This document shows positions 1-8,746 of a DNA stretch of 64,000 nucleotides, one piece after another. The stretch is taken from positions 159,910-223,909 of the forward strand of contig NZ_FPAJ01000005.1 in NCBI RefSeq assembly GCF_900116285.1, written 5' to 3'. Numbering within the stretch: the first letter of the stretch is position 1; each line of letters begins with the position of its first letter. The notes beneath the pieces are model-generated. The model was not told the DNA's origin. It did not search any database and saw only the letters and a program-made list of their open reading frames with translations. The stretch comes from Sulfitobacter marinus. Its GTDB lineage: Bacteria > Pseudomonadota > Alphaproteobacteria > Rhodobacterales > Rhodobacteraceae. Position numbers and translations under genes: made by a program.

Positions 1-768
1 CAGGGCCTGACGGAATTTCTGCCGGTTTCATCGTCAGGTCATCTCATTCTGCTTCCCTTCGTAACAGGTGGCCCCGATCAAGGGCTGGCAATTGATGTTG
101 CGGTTCACGTTGGCACCTTACTGGCAGTCATCATTTATTTCCGGGCCGAAGTCGCCGAAGCCACCCTTGGCCTTGGCCGCCTGCTGCGGGGCAAAGTCGA
201 CACCCCCGGTGCGCGCACCGCGCTTTTGCTGATCCTCGCGACCATTCCAGTTTTGGTGGTGGGGCTGCTGTTCAAACTGCTGGGCATCGATGAAATGCTA
301 CGGTCAGTCGCCGTGATTGGTTGGACCATGTTGATCTTTGGCCTTCTCTTGTATTGGGCTGACAAAACGGGCGGCAAATCACGCGATGCCGGTGATTGGC
401 AAATGAAGGATGCAGTCTGGATGGGTCTTGCCCAAGCCGTTGCGCTGATCCCCGGAACGTCCCGCTCGGGCATCACGATTACGGCAGCGCGCAAGCTGGG
501 CTATGACCGCACAAGCGCTGCCACGCTGTCGATGCTCATGTCGATCCCGACGATCCTTGCATCTGGTGCCTTGCTGTCTCTGGACGTCATAGGTGAGGCC
601 AACTGGCAACTAGCCAAAGACGCATCAATTGCTGCCGCATTCGCCTTTGTCGCGGCATTGTTGGCGCTGGTATTTATGATGCGCCTGCTGCGCAGCGTCA
701 GTTTTACACCCTATGTGATTTACCGCATCATTTTGGGGATTGCGCTGCTGACCTACGCCTATTCATAA
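1..768 (+). CDS. uppP: Undecaprenyl-diphosphatase UppP (5' end outside window)
   Basis: Integral membrane phosphatase that removes a phosphate from undecaprenyl diphosphate to recycle the lipid carrier for peptidoglycan synthesis. The frame is open from base 1 and 255 residues are present; family members are about 265 long, so only about 10-15 N-terminal residues are missing. Both family signatures are visible: E-F-L-P-V-S-S-S-G-H near fragment residue 5, with the catalytic Glu, and P-G-T-S-R-S-G near residue 151. Several hydrophobic segments follow. It ends in a hairpin shared with the convergent gene downstream. Identity is secure; only the start is unseen. Confidence 0.95.
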   Translation, partial: QGLTEFLPVSSSGHLILLPFVTGGPDQGLAIDVAVHVGTLLAVIIYFRAEVAEATLGLGRLLRGKVDTPGARTALLLILATIPVLVVGLLFKLLGIDEMLRSVAVIGWTMLIFGLLLYWADKTGGKSRDAGDWQMKDAVWMGLAQAVALIPGTSRSGITITAARKLGYDRTSAATLSMLMSIPTILASGALLSLDVIGEANWQLAKDASIAAAFAFVAALLALVFMMRLLRSVSFTPYVIYRIILGIALLTYAYS

Positions 769-773
769 ATGCA

Positions 774-804
774 AAAAGGCCCGCCAGTTTCGGCAGGGCC
801 TTTT
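774..804. terminator. Bidirectional intrinsic terminator
   Basis: Left arm AAAAGGCCCGCC (774-785) pairs with GGC-A-GGGCCTTTT (792-804), leaving one bulged A and a 6-base loop. The stem has A-runs on its left and T-runs on its right, so it can end transcripts from either side. It lies just after the uppP stop and before the stop of the opposing gene, as expected for a shared terminator between convergent genes. Confidence 0.8.
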
Positions 805-821
805 CCACAAAAATAAGTTAA

Positions 822-1805
822 TTAGCTGCGCAGATCCTTGGCCGAGGCCATGATGTCATCATATTGACCCGCAGGGCGGAAGCGCCACAGATAATCCGGC
901 AGAACCGATGACATCGACACAGGAGTAATACAAAGCGTATCAAAGCCTTTAGCACCCTCTGCGACCACATTATCATTGCCCAGATTTTTGACCTGATCAC
1001 GGGTCACCACGCCATTTTTGACCAAGCCCAGCGTAACCGACTGCAAAAGATCAAAGGCGAATGCCATAATCTTGGCCACGAACATCGGGACCGCCAATAC
1101 CAAACGGCGGCGATGTACAACATCCAGCATCCGCTTCATCAGGGCGCGAAAACTCTCCACATCCGGGCCGCCAAGTTCGTAAGCGCCTGCCGGCGCATCA
1201 CCAAGCACGCCCATCTCAGCCGCGCGCGCGACATCATCCACATATACCGGCTGAAAGAGCGTATCCGCGCCGATCACGGGCACAACTGGGCTAAGCCGTG
1301 TCATACCCGCAAACCGGTTAAAGAATTCATCCTCCGGCCCGAACACGATCGAGGGACGCAAAATAACGGCATCAGGTACGTGCTTTAATACAGCCGCCTC
1401 GCCCATCGCCTTGGTCTGCGCGTATTCGCTTGCCGATTCAGTATCCGCGCCAATCGCCGAGACATGAACCAACCGGTTGATACCCTCCGCGGCCGCAATT
1501 CGTGCAATCCGTTCGGCACCATCCGATTGAATTGCCTCAAAGGTGCTTTTACCCGTTTCGGCCAGAATACCCACGCAATTCACAACAGCATCGGCCCCCT
1601 GCATTGCGGCACGCACCGACGCATCGTCACGAATGTTGCAGAAAACAGGCTCAACCTGACCGACGGCACCATATGGGCGCACGAAAATAGCCTCATTCGG
1701 GCGGCGTACCGCAACACGAACACGCCATCCTGCCTTGGCCATACGGCGCACAATGTAACGCCCCACAAACCCCGAGCCACCATAGATCGTGACCAGCTTT
1801 GACAT
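822..1805 (-). CDS. NDUFA9-like NAD(P)-binding SDR-fold protein
   Basis: Atypical short-chain dehydrogenase/epimerase-fold protein of 327 residues, of the type annotated as complex I NDUFA9-like in alphaproteobacteria. The dinucleotide-binding G-G-S-G-F-V-G sits at residues 9-15, and an H-V-S-A-I-G segment corresponds to the SDR active-site strand. The classical Tyr-x-x-x-Lys pair is not obvious, so it may bind NAD(P)H without catalysis. The ATG at 1805 is chosen because AGGAG lies about 6 bases upstream; longer in-frame starts have no such site. In bacteria the link to respiratory complex I is from family knowledge only. Confidence 0.8.
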   Translation of the reverse strand: MSKLVTIYGGSGFVGRYIVRRMAKAGWRVRVAVRRPNEAIFVRPYGAVGQVEPVFCNIRDDASVRAAMQGADAVVNCVGILAETGKSTFEAIQSDGAERIARIAAAEGINRLVHVSAIGADTESASEYAQTKAMGEAAVLKHVPDAVILRPSIVFGPEDEFFNRFAGMTRLSPVVPVIGADTLFQPVYVDDVARAAEMGVLGDAPAGAYELGGPDVESFRALMKRMLDVVHRRRLVLAVPMFVAKIMAFAFDLLQSVTLGLVKNGVVTRDQVKNLGNDNVVAEGAKGFDTLCITPVSMSSVLPDYLWRFRPAGQYDDIMASAKDLRS

Positions 1806-2009
1806 GATGATGCTCCTGTCCAGAAAATATGATCGATAGATACAGTTTTGCCAGTTTGGGAACAAGCTTCAAATCAGACCAGTTTGATCGAACTGGTTAA
1901 GACCATACACCAGCGTTTGCCGCGCATGGCAACTAGATCAAAGAATGTCAGCGAATCCAATTGACACCTACGCCCCGCACGATTAGAGCAGCCTTCACAA
2001 CCCCCCTGT

Positions 2010-2095
2010 GCCCAGGTGGCGGAATGGTAGACGCGCTAGCTTCAGGTGCTAGTACTGGCAACGGTGTGGAGGTTCGAGTCCTCTTCTGGGCACCA
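2010..2095 (+). tRNA. tRNA-Leu(CAG)
   Basis: An 86-base class II tRNA. The acceptor arm GCCCAGG (2010-2016) pairs with TCTGGGC (2085-2091), followed by discriminator A and an encoded CCA. The anticodon stem CTAGC/GCTAG encloses loop TTCAGGT, giving anticodon CAG. A long variable arm and the T-loop GGTTCGAGTCC are present, as expected for tRNA-Leu. A T-rich stretch follows, but no clear terminator hairpin is seen. Confidence 0.96.
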
Positions 2096-2281
2096 ATTTT
2101 TCCAAATAATTTATTATAACATTATCTGGAATTGTAATTTCCTCATCCACCTTTAAATCCCCCTTTCAGACATCATTCTAAAGATGCCGCCAAGAGTAAG
2201 GATCGGGCACGATCTTTGGCTTTGTGCAACAAAGCCGGACTGCAGGGTCGCGAGCTTCCCTCAAATGCCTGAGCATATCTC

Positions 2282-3073
2282 TCATTCTTCGGTTGTAGTG
2301 CCTGCGCCGGACGTTCGTTTTTCCCAGTACTCTTTCGCGGTGTGCCGGTTTGCATCCAGCATCTTTTCCATTTCGCGCTTGGCGTCGGCACCGCTTCGGT
2401 CACGGATAGCCTCTGCAACACGGGTGTGGCCTTCTCTTGAAACGGGTGTGCCATTGTCGGTTTGAACGCCGTATTCGTAAGAAATTCGTAGAATACCTAT
2501 GATGATGGGCCGCAGCTGGCGCATCATCCGGTTACCGGTCGCATCAAGAATTGTGCAATGGAACAGGCAGTCGGCCGCGTAAAGTTCGGTCACATCCATG
2601 CTGCCGGGCGACATGGCGTCGGCGGCTTTTAATATCTCGCCCACCTGTTCAGGTGTTGCACGTTCAGCGGCAAGTTCGGCAGCGGCCGGTTCAATGATGC
2701 ATCGCAGCTCGGTGGTTTCGACAAACATTCTGCCGATGCCGCTCTGGGCGACGTTGTGCCACGAAATAACGTCAGCATCCAACAGGCTCCATTCACTGAC
2801 CGGGCGCACGCGGGTGCCGTAGCGGCGCGCCGTGCGAACCATTCCCTTGCCGGATAGCACCTTAATTGCGTCACGGATGGTGTTCCGGCTGAAGCCTAAT
2901 GCATCAGCCAGATCTGATTCCATCGGCATAGGTTCACCCTCTGGATAGTCACCGTTAACGATTGCACGGCCCAGTTTTTCAACAGCCTCTTTGGCAACGC
3001 CGGTCGGCAAAGACGATCCCGCATCCAGTGGCGTTGTAAAGTTAAGCCCACGTGCAGCAACATTTTTTATCAT
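2282..3073 (-). CDS. GntR-family (FadR/FCD) transcriptional repressor
   Basis: A 263-residue regulator. The winged helix-turn-helix covers about residues 25-95 (recognition part S-R-N-T-I-R-D-A-I-K-V-L). A FCD ligand domain follows, with D-C-L-F-H, E-G-H and a final N-R-H as likely metal ligands. The W-S-L-L-D-x-D-V-I-S-W-H stretch resembles DgoR-type regulators of sugar-acid use. The ATG at 3073 follows AAGGAAAG; an upstream in-frame start is less likely. It is divergent from the catabolic operon and its promoter carries two palindromes, so it probably represses itself and that operon. The effector is unknown, most likely the sugar acid handled next door. Confidence 0.9.
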   Translation of the reverse strand: MIKNVAARGLNFTTPLDAGSSLPTGVAKEAVEKLGRAIVNGDYPEGEPMPMESDLADALGFSRNTIRDAIKVLSGKGMVRTARRYGTRVRPVSEWSLLDADVISWHNVAQSGIGRMFVETTELRCIIEPAAAELAAERATPEQVGEILKAADAMSPGSMDVTELYAADCLFHCTILDATGNRMMRQLRPIIIGILRISYEYGVQTDNGTPVSREGHTRVAEAIRDRSGADAKREMEKMLDANRHTAKEYWEKRTSGAGTTTEE

Positions 3074-3108
3074 CCGAGCTTTCCTTTTCCGTCGACATAT
3101 CCACAAAT

Positions 3109-3168
3109 TCTAGATGGTATCTAGACTCTAGATGGTATCTATGATAGCAAATCTTAAGCTAAAGTAAA
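3109..3168 (-). promoter_or_regulatory. Promoter of the GntR gene with two tandem operators
   Basis: On the minus strand TTTACT (3163-3168), a 16-base spacer and TATCAT (3141-3146) form a good sigma-70-like promoter. Immediately downstream are two exact copies of TAGATGGTATCTA (3111-3123 and 3129-3141). Each is a perfect 5-base inverted repeat around GGT, and the copies are spaced 18 bp apart. The position over the transcription start fits repression by the GntR protein. The palindromes are read directly; the binding protein is inferred. Confidence 0.75.
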
Positions 3169-3285
3169 AATCCGCCGTTTCAATCTTCGATACCTTGGTT
3201 TTGACGGGCGCAAAAGGGACACAACAGATTTGATGCACCGGAGTAAGCCAGCATTACTATCCAAGCCGTGTCTGGTGTCTGTCTG

Positions 3286-4461
3286 ATGAAAATCACAGCA
3301 ATCAGAACCGTTATCGTCAATGCATTCATCCGCAATTGGGTCTTTGTAAAAGTCGAAACCGATCAGCCCGGTCTGTGGGGATGGGGCGAAGCGACGCTGG
3401 AATGGAAGACCCGCGCCGTGACTGGGTGTATTGAAGATCTCGCGCCTTTTCTGGTGGGGCAGGATCCGCTGCGCATTGATCATCTGGTCAACAGGATGTC
3501 GCGGTTCAGCTTCTGGAATCTTGGCGCAATCGGGATGAGTGCGGCGTCAGGGATCGAAATGGCGCTGTGGGATATCAAAGGTAAATCCCTTGGTGTTCCG
3601 GTTTGGCAATTGCTGGGCGGACGGGTGCGCGACAACGTGCGGGTTTATACGCACCCGTTGCGTGGTGATTTAAAGCGGCTGGTGCCAAGCAGTGACATAT
3701 CTGCGGTCTGTGACGACATCCAAGCGACTGTCGAAATGGGGTACAACGCCGTTAAGGTCGGTCTGGTGCCCTACACGGGCTATGACGCGCCGCTAAAGGA
3801 CGTCCGCCATGTGGCCAAGCTTGCGGAAGCGATCCGCGAGAGGGTCGGCGATGACGTCGATATTATGACGGATTTCCACGGTCGCCCCGAAAGTTTGGCG
3901 GCCGCAAAGGCCTATATTGACGTTATTGCCCCGATCAATCCGATGTTCATCGAAGAGCCGCTCCAACCGGGCAATGCACAGGCTATGGCAGAGCTGGGAC
4001 GCAGGGTTGATTGCCCGCTCGCGACGGGAGAACGGCTTTTTGAAGCTGCGCAGTTTTCAGAACTTGCCGAACTGGGGGCTGTGACGTTTGCGCAGCCCGA
4101 TCTGGCGCATTGCATGGGCTTTTCCGGTGGTCGAAAGATTGCCGCGATCACACAGGCCCGGGGCATCGGGGTTTGTCCGCATAATCCTATGGGTCCCGTG
4201 GCCAGCGCCGTTGCACTGCAGTTTGACGCGGCGACGACCAACTTTGTCATTCAGGAAGAATGCGTCGGCGTTGTGCCATGGTTCGAGGACATCTGCGCGA
4301 CCTATCCGATCAAGCTAACAAATGGTGCTTGGGATATTCCCGATGCGCCCGGGTCAGGTATCGAAATTGACGAAAGAGAGGCGGCAAAACATCCGTTTAA
4401 GCCAGAACATATACTGGCAATGGATGCGATCTTGGAGGACGGAACTATCGCCAATTGGTGA
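3286..4461 (+). CDS. Enolase-superfamily sugar-acid dehydratase (galactonate dehydratase-like)
   Basis: Mandelate racemase/muconate lactonizing-type enzyme of 391 residues, likely dehydrating an aldonic acid to a 2-keto-3-deoxy acid. Visible active-site elements are T-D-F-H-G-R (first metal Asp with the nearby His), I-E-E-P (second metal Glu), T-G-E-R (third Glu) and C-P-H-N-P-M-G-P (catalytic His), in the order seen in the DgoD group. The ATG at 3286 starts M-K-I-T-A-I-R, typical of the family; a GTG 18 bases upstream is possible, and no strong ribosome site is seen for either. It heads the operon opposite the GntR gene. The exact substrate cannot be read from sequence. Confidence 0.88.
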   Translation: MKITAIRTVIVNAFIRNWVFVKVETDQPGLWGWGEATLEWKTRAVTGCIEDLAPFLVGQDPLRIDHLVNRMSRFSFWNLGAIGMSAASGIEMALWDIKGKSLGVPVWQLLGGRVRDNVRVYTHPLRGDLKRLVPSSDISAVCDDIQATVEMGYNAVKVGLVPYTGYDAPLKDVRHVAKLAEAIRERVGDDVDIMTDFHGRPESLAAAKAYIDVIAPINPMFIEEPLQPGNAQAMAELGRRVDCPLATGERLFEAAQFSELAELGAVTFAQPDLAHCMGFSGGRKIAAITQARGIGVCPHNPMGPVASAVALQFDAATTNFVIQEECVGVVPWFEDICATYPIKLTNGAWDIPDAPGSGIEIDEREAAKHPFKPEHILAMDAILEDGTIANW

Positions 4462-4534
4462 CTCACGCGGCTGCGCATTCACATGCTTAGGCCGGGTGAA
4501 AACGACAAGACGAATAACAAGGGAGAGAGAGAAG

Positions 4535-5770
4535 ATGAAAGCTACGACATTACTTAAAGGCTCTGCGGCGGCACTTTTGTTGTGCGGCACTTCGCTTAGC
4601 GCTGAAGAACTGACAATCTGGACGATCAACTACACATCTGACCGGCAAGTGTCCGCACTGACAGCGGCCGAGGCCGAGTTCGAGGCGCTGATGCCCGGCG
4701 TGGACGTGGAAATTGTGATGCGCGGCACCGACGAACACAAAACCGCGCTGCGGGTCGCTGCCGGGTCCGATACTGGTCCGGATATCTATGCCTACTGGGC
4801 CGGTCTGGGCCTTGGCGGGGAATATGTGCAGGCCGGGCTTAGCACCGATCTGTCGCCATACTATGAAAGCTACGGGTGGTCTGACCGCCTGACAGCCCCA
4901 TCGCAGGCGTTCTCCGAAAGCTTCGCAGAAGGCAAACACGGCATCCCGTTCCGGTTCTCGGGCGAGGCTGTCTATTACAACAAAGAGCTGTTTGCGAAGG
5001 CGGGCATCGAGTCTGAGCCGCAAACCTATGAGGAACTGAAGGAAGCCGCGGTTGCATTGAAAGCAGCGGGCATTCCGGCATTTACCTTTGGCGGCACGGT
5101 CAACTGGCACGTCATGCGTCTTATGGACGTTATTTTGGAAACCACCTGTGGTGTAGACAAACATGACGCCCTGATGGCGATGGAACTGGATTGGGCAACA
5201 GAGCCTTGCGCCCTCGAAGCATTTACCGAGATGAAATGGTGGACGGATGATCATTTCCTGAAACCGTTCATGGGCATCGATAACCGTCAGTCGACTACGT
5301 TGTGGTTTGCCAACCGGGCCGCGATGATGCTGGAAGGCGACTGGCACGTTCCGACCATTGACGAAAATGCCGACATGGAAAACTTTGGCCTGTTCCCATT
5401 CCCAACCGGCACCGGGCGTTTGTATGGTTTTGCCGAATACATGTATGTTTCGACAAAATCGGACCAAGCAGATCTGGCGGCAAAGTTCCTTGATATGTTC
5501 ACATCGGACGAATTCCAGACGGCCCACTTGGGTGCGTTCGGGGCGCTTTCTGTGAACAAGAACGTCAAGCAGGGTGACGATGCGCTGGCATTGCACCGTG
5601 AATGGCTGGAGGTGTTTGCCCAAGCCGAAGGAACCTTCGTTAACGGTGACCAAGCGTTCCCATTGGATGTCACGACGGAATACTTCCGTGTGATCAATGA
5701 ACTCGCCTCTGGCGATCTGGAGCCGCAGGCCGCAGCCGACGCAATGGCTGGGTTCATCTCAAACCACTAA
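4535..5770 (+). CDS. Sugar ABC transporter, periplasmic binding protein
   Basis: Family 1 extracellular solute-binding protein of 411 residues. An N-terminal signal peptide (basic M-K-A-T-T-L-L-K-G, hydrophobic core, cleavage near S-L-S-A about residue 23) leads into E-E-L-T-I-W-T-I-N-Y, the typical first strand. The motif W-F-A-N-R-A-A-M-M-L-E-G-D-W in the C-terminal half is typical of sugar-binding members. The ATG at 4535 follows GGGAGAGAGA. It is first of the transporter genes and is separated from the permeases by a stem-loop, as in many sugar operons. It would deliver a sugar or oligosaccharide to the two permeases downstream; the ligand is unknown. Confidence 0.93.
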   Translation: MKATTLLKGSAAALLLCGTSLSAEELTIWTINYTSDRQVSALTAAEAEFEALMPGVDVEIVMRGTDEHKTALRVAAGSDTGPDIYAYWAGLGLGGEYVQAGLSTDLSPYYESYGWSDRLTAPSQAFSESFAEGKHGIPFRFSGEAVYYNKELFAKAGIESEPQTYEELKEAAVALKAAGIPAFTFGGTVNWHVMRLMDVILETTCGVDKHDALMAMELDWATEPCALEAFTEMKWWTDDHFLKPFMGIDNRQSTTLWFANRAAMMLEGDWHVPTIDENADMENFGLFPFPTGTGRLYGFAEYMYVSTKSDQADLAAKFLDMFTSDEFQTAHLGAFGALSVNKNVKQGDDALALHREWLEVFAQAEGTFVNGDQAFPLDVTTEYFRVINELASGDLEPQAAADAMAGFISNH

Positions 5771-5780
5771 GGTTTGAGCG

Positions 5781-5818
5781 GGGTTCGCAGGATGGCAATA
5801 CGACCATTTTGCGGACCC
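5781..5818 (+). other. Intercistronic stem-loop between binding-protein and permease genes
   Basis: GGGTTCGC (5781-5788) pairs with GCGGACCC (5811-5818) with one G-U pair, and an inner ATGG/CCAT pair (5792-5795/5803-5806) extends the fold. No T-run follows, so it is not a standard terminator. Such structures after a binding-protein gene commonly protect the upstream message and lower permease expression; that role is inferred. Confidence 0.55.
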
Positions 5819-5855
5819 AATTACGATTATTGGCAGTCGTTCTGAGAGATATAAA

Positions 5856-6755
5856 ATGACGTTGATTTCACGGTTCCGGAGCCCTCGCACCCAAGGGATT
5901 TTGCTTTTGACCCCCGCGCTTGGGGTCTACGCGATGTTTGCCATATGGCCGATGATTGACGTGCTTATCCTTAGTTTTCAGGACTGGAACGGGATCACCG
6001 AAAACCGCGAGTGGGTCGGGCTGCGCAACTATTACCATATCCTTTATAACGACCCTGTGTTCTGGGTCGCGTTCAAGAACACGTTTATCTGGACCGTTCT
6101 TTCGGTGGTTATTCCCCCCTTGCTTGGCCTTGGATTGGCCCTAGGGCTCAACCAGAAACTGATCCTGCGCGCGCCATTGCGGGCGATCTATTATCTGCCC
6201 GTGATCATCGCACCGATCGCGGTGGCGACGATGTGGCGCTGGATGTATGATCCGTTCTTTGGCCTGTTTGCCCAGTTACTTGCAGATTTAGGGCTGTCAT
6301 CCTGGGCGGTTGATTGGCTAGGTGATCGAGATGTGGCGCTGTATTCTATTTTCGTGGCTTACGTCTGGCAGAACGTCGGGTTTTCGATGGTGTTGTTTTT
6401 GGCCGGCTTGCAAAGCGTGGATAGTTCGCTGATCGACGCGGCGCATATTGACGGCGCGAACCGGCGGCAGGTTTTCAAGAATGTCACGCTGCCAGCACTG
6501 CGGCCGACAATTACCATTGTGCTGGTCTTGTCGACGATCTCATCGCTGAAAGCCTTTGACATTATCTATGGCATGACAGGCGGCGGACCGGCGCAATCTA
6601 CGCAGATGCTGGCGCTCTGGGCCTTTACGCAATCAATGGAAATTTTCGATTACGGCCGTGGGTCCGCAGTGTCGGTGGTGCTTCTATTGCTGACGCTGGC
6701 CGTCGTGATCCCCTACATGCGCTGGTCACAAAAACAAGAAAGTGATGCGCAATGA
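5856..6755 (+). CDS. Sugar ABC transporter permease, MalF type
   Basis: Inner-membrane permease of 299 residues with six predicted membrane segments, the first around T-Q-G-I-L-L-L-T-P-A-L-G-V-Y. The cytoplasmic EAA loop that contacts the ATPase is visible as D-A-A-H-I-D-G-A-N-R-R-Q-V-F-K-N-V-T-L-P. Length and order match MalF/UgpA-type partners. The final codons overlap the next permease by four bases (ATGA), indicating translational coupling and a one-to-one heterodimer. The start at 5856 is preceded by a weak GAGA site. Confidence 0.93.
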   Translation: MTLISRFRSPRTQGILLLTPALGVYAMFAIWPMIDVLILSFQDWNGITENREWVGLRNYYHILYNDPVFWVAFKNTFIWTVLSVVIPPLLGLGLALGLNQKLILRAPLRAIYYLPVIIAPIAVATMWRWMYDPFFGLFAQLLADLGLSSWAVDWLGDRDVALYSIFVAYVWQNVGFSMVLFLAGLQSVDSSLIDAAHIDGANRRQVFKNVTLPALRPTITIVLVLSTISSLKAFDIIYGMTGGGPAQSTQMLALWAFTQSMEIFDYGRGSAVSVVLLLLTLAVVIPYMRWSQKQESDAQ

Positions 6756-7603
6756 TCGCCCCCGCACTGAACATGAAGCGGCGCGATCCGGTGCTGATCG
6801 GCCTCTGGATATCCTTGGCGCTGGTGGCACTGGTCTGGCTGACCCCCGTTGTCTTTATCACCTTCACAGCGTTGAAATCCGAGGCCGAGATATTCAGCAC
6901 AGCGGCGTTTTCCGTGCCATCCGCAATCGAATGGTCAAACTTTGGCGTCGCATGGATCAAGGGCAATTTCAGCCAGACGTTTTTCAACAGTACGGTGATC
7001 ACGCTGGTCAAGGTGCCGCTGGGACTGCTGATCTCGGCGATGGCGGCCTACGCCTTGGCGCAAATCAAGCTGGGATGGAACAAGGCGCTGCTATTGTTCG
7101 TTCTTTTCGGGGCGATGTTGCCGTTTCAGGTGATGCTGGCACCGCTGTTCAACCTTGTGAACTCGCTTGATCTGATCGACACATATCCCGGTGTGATCCT
7201 GCCCTATCTGGCATTTGGCGTCCCGTATCAGGTCTTTATCTTGCACAGCTTTTTTAGGGCCGTCCCCAAAGAGCTAACAGAGGCTGCGTTGATCGATGGG
7301 GCTACGCATTTCACGATCTTCCGGCGCATATTCCTGCCGGTTTCACTGCCGGTACTGGCGGCATTGCTGATCCTAGATTTTGTGTCCACGTGGAACGAAT
7401 TCGCCATGGCGCTGGTGTTGTTGCAGGACAAAAACATGTGGACGCTTCCCTTGGGGTTGATGTCCTTCCAAGGGCAGTTTTCAAGCAATTATGGTGAGTT
7501 AAACGCAGCGATCGTGATGACGGTTCTTCCTGCGACACTCGTTTACCTCATCTTCCAACGATACTTTGTCAGCGGGCTGACATCCGGCGCGGTTAAAGGC
7601 TGA
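6752..7603 (+). CDS. Sugar ABC transporter permease, MalG type
   Basis: Second permease subunit, 283 residues, six hydrophobic segments. Its EAA loop reads E-A-A-L-I-D-G-A-T-H-F-T-I-F-R-R-I-F-L-P, the standard MalG/UgpE form. It starts inside the end of the first permease gene (ATGA overlap) and is followed about 45 bases later by the ATPase gene, so all three membrane-complex genes are on one message. Function as the partner permease is well supported; the substrate is unknown. Confidence 0.93.
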   Translation: MIAPALNMKRRDPVLIGLWISLALVALVWLTPVVFITFTALKSEAEIFSTAAFSVPSAIEWSNFGVAWIKGNFSQTFFNSTVITLVKVPLGLLISAMAAYALAQIKLGWNKALLLFVLFGAMLPFQVMLAPLFNLVNSLDLIDTYPGVILPYLAFGVPYQVFILHSFFRAVPKELTEAALIDGATHFTIFRRIFLPVSLPVLAALLILDFVSTWNEFAMALVLLQDKNMWTLPLGLMSFQGQFSSNYGELNAAIVMTVLPATLVYLIFQRYFVSGLTSGAVKG

Positions 7604-7648
7604 CCCATGCAATTCAACACATACGACACGCGAAAGAGGGCGTAGAAA

Positions 7649-8746
7649 ATGGCAACACTAGACATAGATGGCCTGCACAAGAGCTATGGCGGGCTTGAGG
7701 TTGTTCATGACGTGAGCATGGCGTTTGACCATGGTGAGTTCATTATCCTTGTCGGCCCGTCAGGATGTGGGAAATCAACCATGCTGCGGATGATTGCAGG
7801 GCTTGAGGACATCACCGCCGGCACCATTTCAATCGGCGGCCAAGTGGTTAACGACCTGTCCCCCAAGGAACGCAACATCGCGATGGTGTTTCAGAACTAC
7901 GCTTTGTATCCGCAAATGACCGTGGCCCAGAACATGGGATTCTCACTCGAGCTCAATAAGATGAGCAAAGCGGAGATCGCGGTTAAGGTCGAAGAAACCG
8001 CCGAAACGCTTGGGTTAACGCCGCTGCTGGATCGCAAGCCCTCGCAGCTGTCTGGCGGGCAACGCCAGCGGGTCGCGATGGGGCGGGCCATTGTGCGTGA
8101 TCCGGATGTGTTCTTGTTCGATGAACCACTGTCCAACCTCGATGCAAACCTGCGGGTCAAAATGCGCGCTGAGATCAAGGCGCTGCATCAACGTCTGGGA
8201 TCGACAATCGTATATGTCACCCACGATCAAATCGAAGCCATGACGATGGCGGACCGGATTGTTGTGCTGCGGGCCGGGAAGGTCGAACAGATCGGATCCC
8301 CGCTTGAGCTTTATGATAATCCGGTGAACCTGTTTGTGGCCGGGTTTTTGGGCTCACCCGCGATGAATTTCTTGCAAGGTCATCTCGCGCAGGATGGATC
8401 GTCTTCCTTGACCCTTGGTAATGGTGCCACGGTGGAGCTTGCCGTGCGCCCCGACAGTGCAGCCGAAGCGCCCGTTACCTTGGGCGTACGCCCTCAAGAC
8501 ATAGAGATCGATCCAGAAAACGGCACGCCCGGAACCATCAAGCTGATCGAACCGACAGGCGCGGACACCCATGTTCTGGTCGATGTCGCCGGCCACGAAG
8601 TGACCTGCGTTTTGGCACAACGTGTCGCAATGTCCGTCGGAGACGAAATCCGGATCTCGTTCAAAACACCGAACGCACATTTCTTTGATGCGGTGACCGA
8701 GGCCCGACTGCCAACATCTAACCCAACCGAAAGGAGTCTAAAATGA
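7649..8746 (+). CDS. Sugar ABC transporter ATPase (MsmX/UgpC type)
   Basis: A 365-residue ATPase energising the importer. Walker A G-P-S-G-C-G-K-S-T is near residues 38-46, the signature L-S-G-G-Q-R-Q-R near 136, Walker B F-L-F-D-E-P-L-S-N-L-D near 157 and the switch His in T-H-D-Q near 191. A C-terminal TOBE-type beta domain after about residue 235 (G-V-R-P-Q-D-I near 283) marks the carbohydrate-uptake subfamily. AAGAGGG precedes the ATG. The stop overlaps the next start by four bases, tying the hydrolase gene to the transporter. Confidence 0.95.
   Translation: MATLDIDGLHKSYGGLEVVHDVSMAFDHGEFIILVGPSGCGKSTMLRMIAGLEDITAGTISIGGQVVNDLSPKERNIAMVFQNYALYPQMTVAQNMGFSLELNKMSKAEIAVKVEETAETLGLTPLLDRKPSQLSGGQRQRVAMGRAIVRDPDVFLFDEPLSNLDANLRVKMRAEIKALHQRLGSTIVYVTHDQIEAMTMADRIVVLRAGKVEQIGSPLELYDNPVNLFVAGFLGSPAMNFLQGHLAQDGSSSLTLGNGATVELAVRPDSAAEAPVTLGVRPQDIEIDPENGTPGTIKLIEPTGADTHVLVDVAGHEVTCVLAQRVAMSVGDEIRISFKTPNAHFFDAVTEARLPTSNPTERSLK

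Noticed and set aside
2198..2217. AAGGATC/GATCTTT hairpin as terminator of the GntR gene
   Set aside because: Stem is short with a G-U pair and there is no T-run in the transcribed direction; support is too weak to list.
4550..5653. A 367-codon open frame antisense to the sugar-binding protein gene
   Set aside because: The opposite strand has a complete binding protein with signal peptide and operon context; the antisense translation shows no domain.
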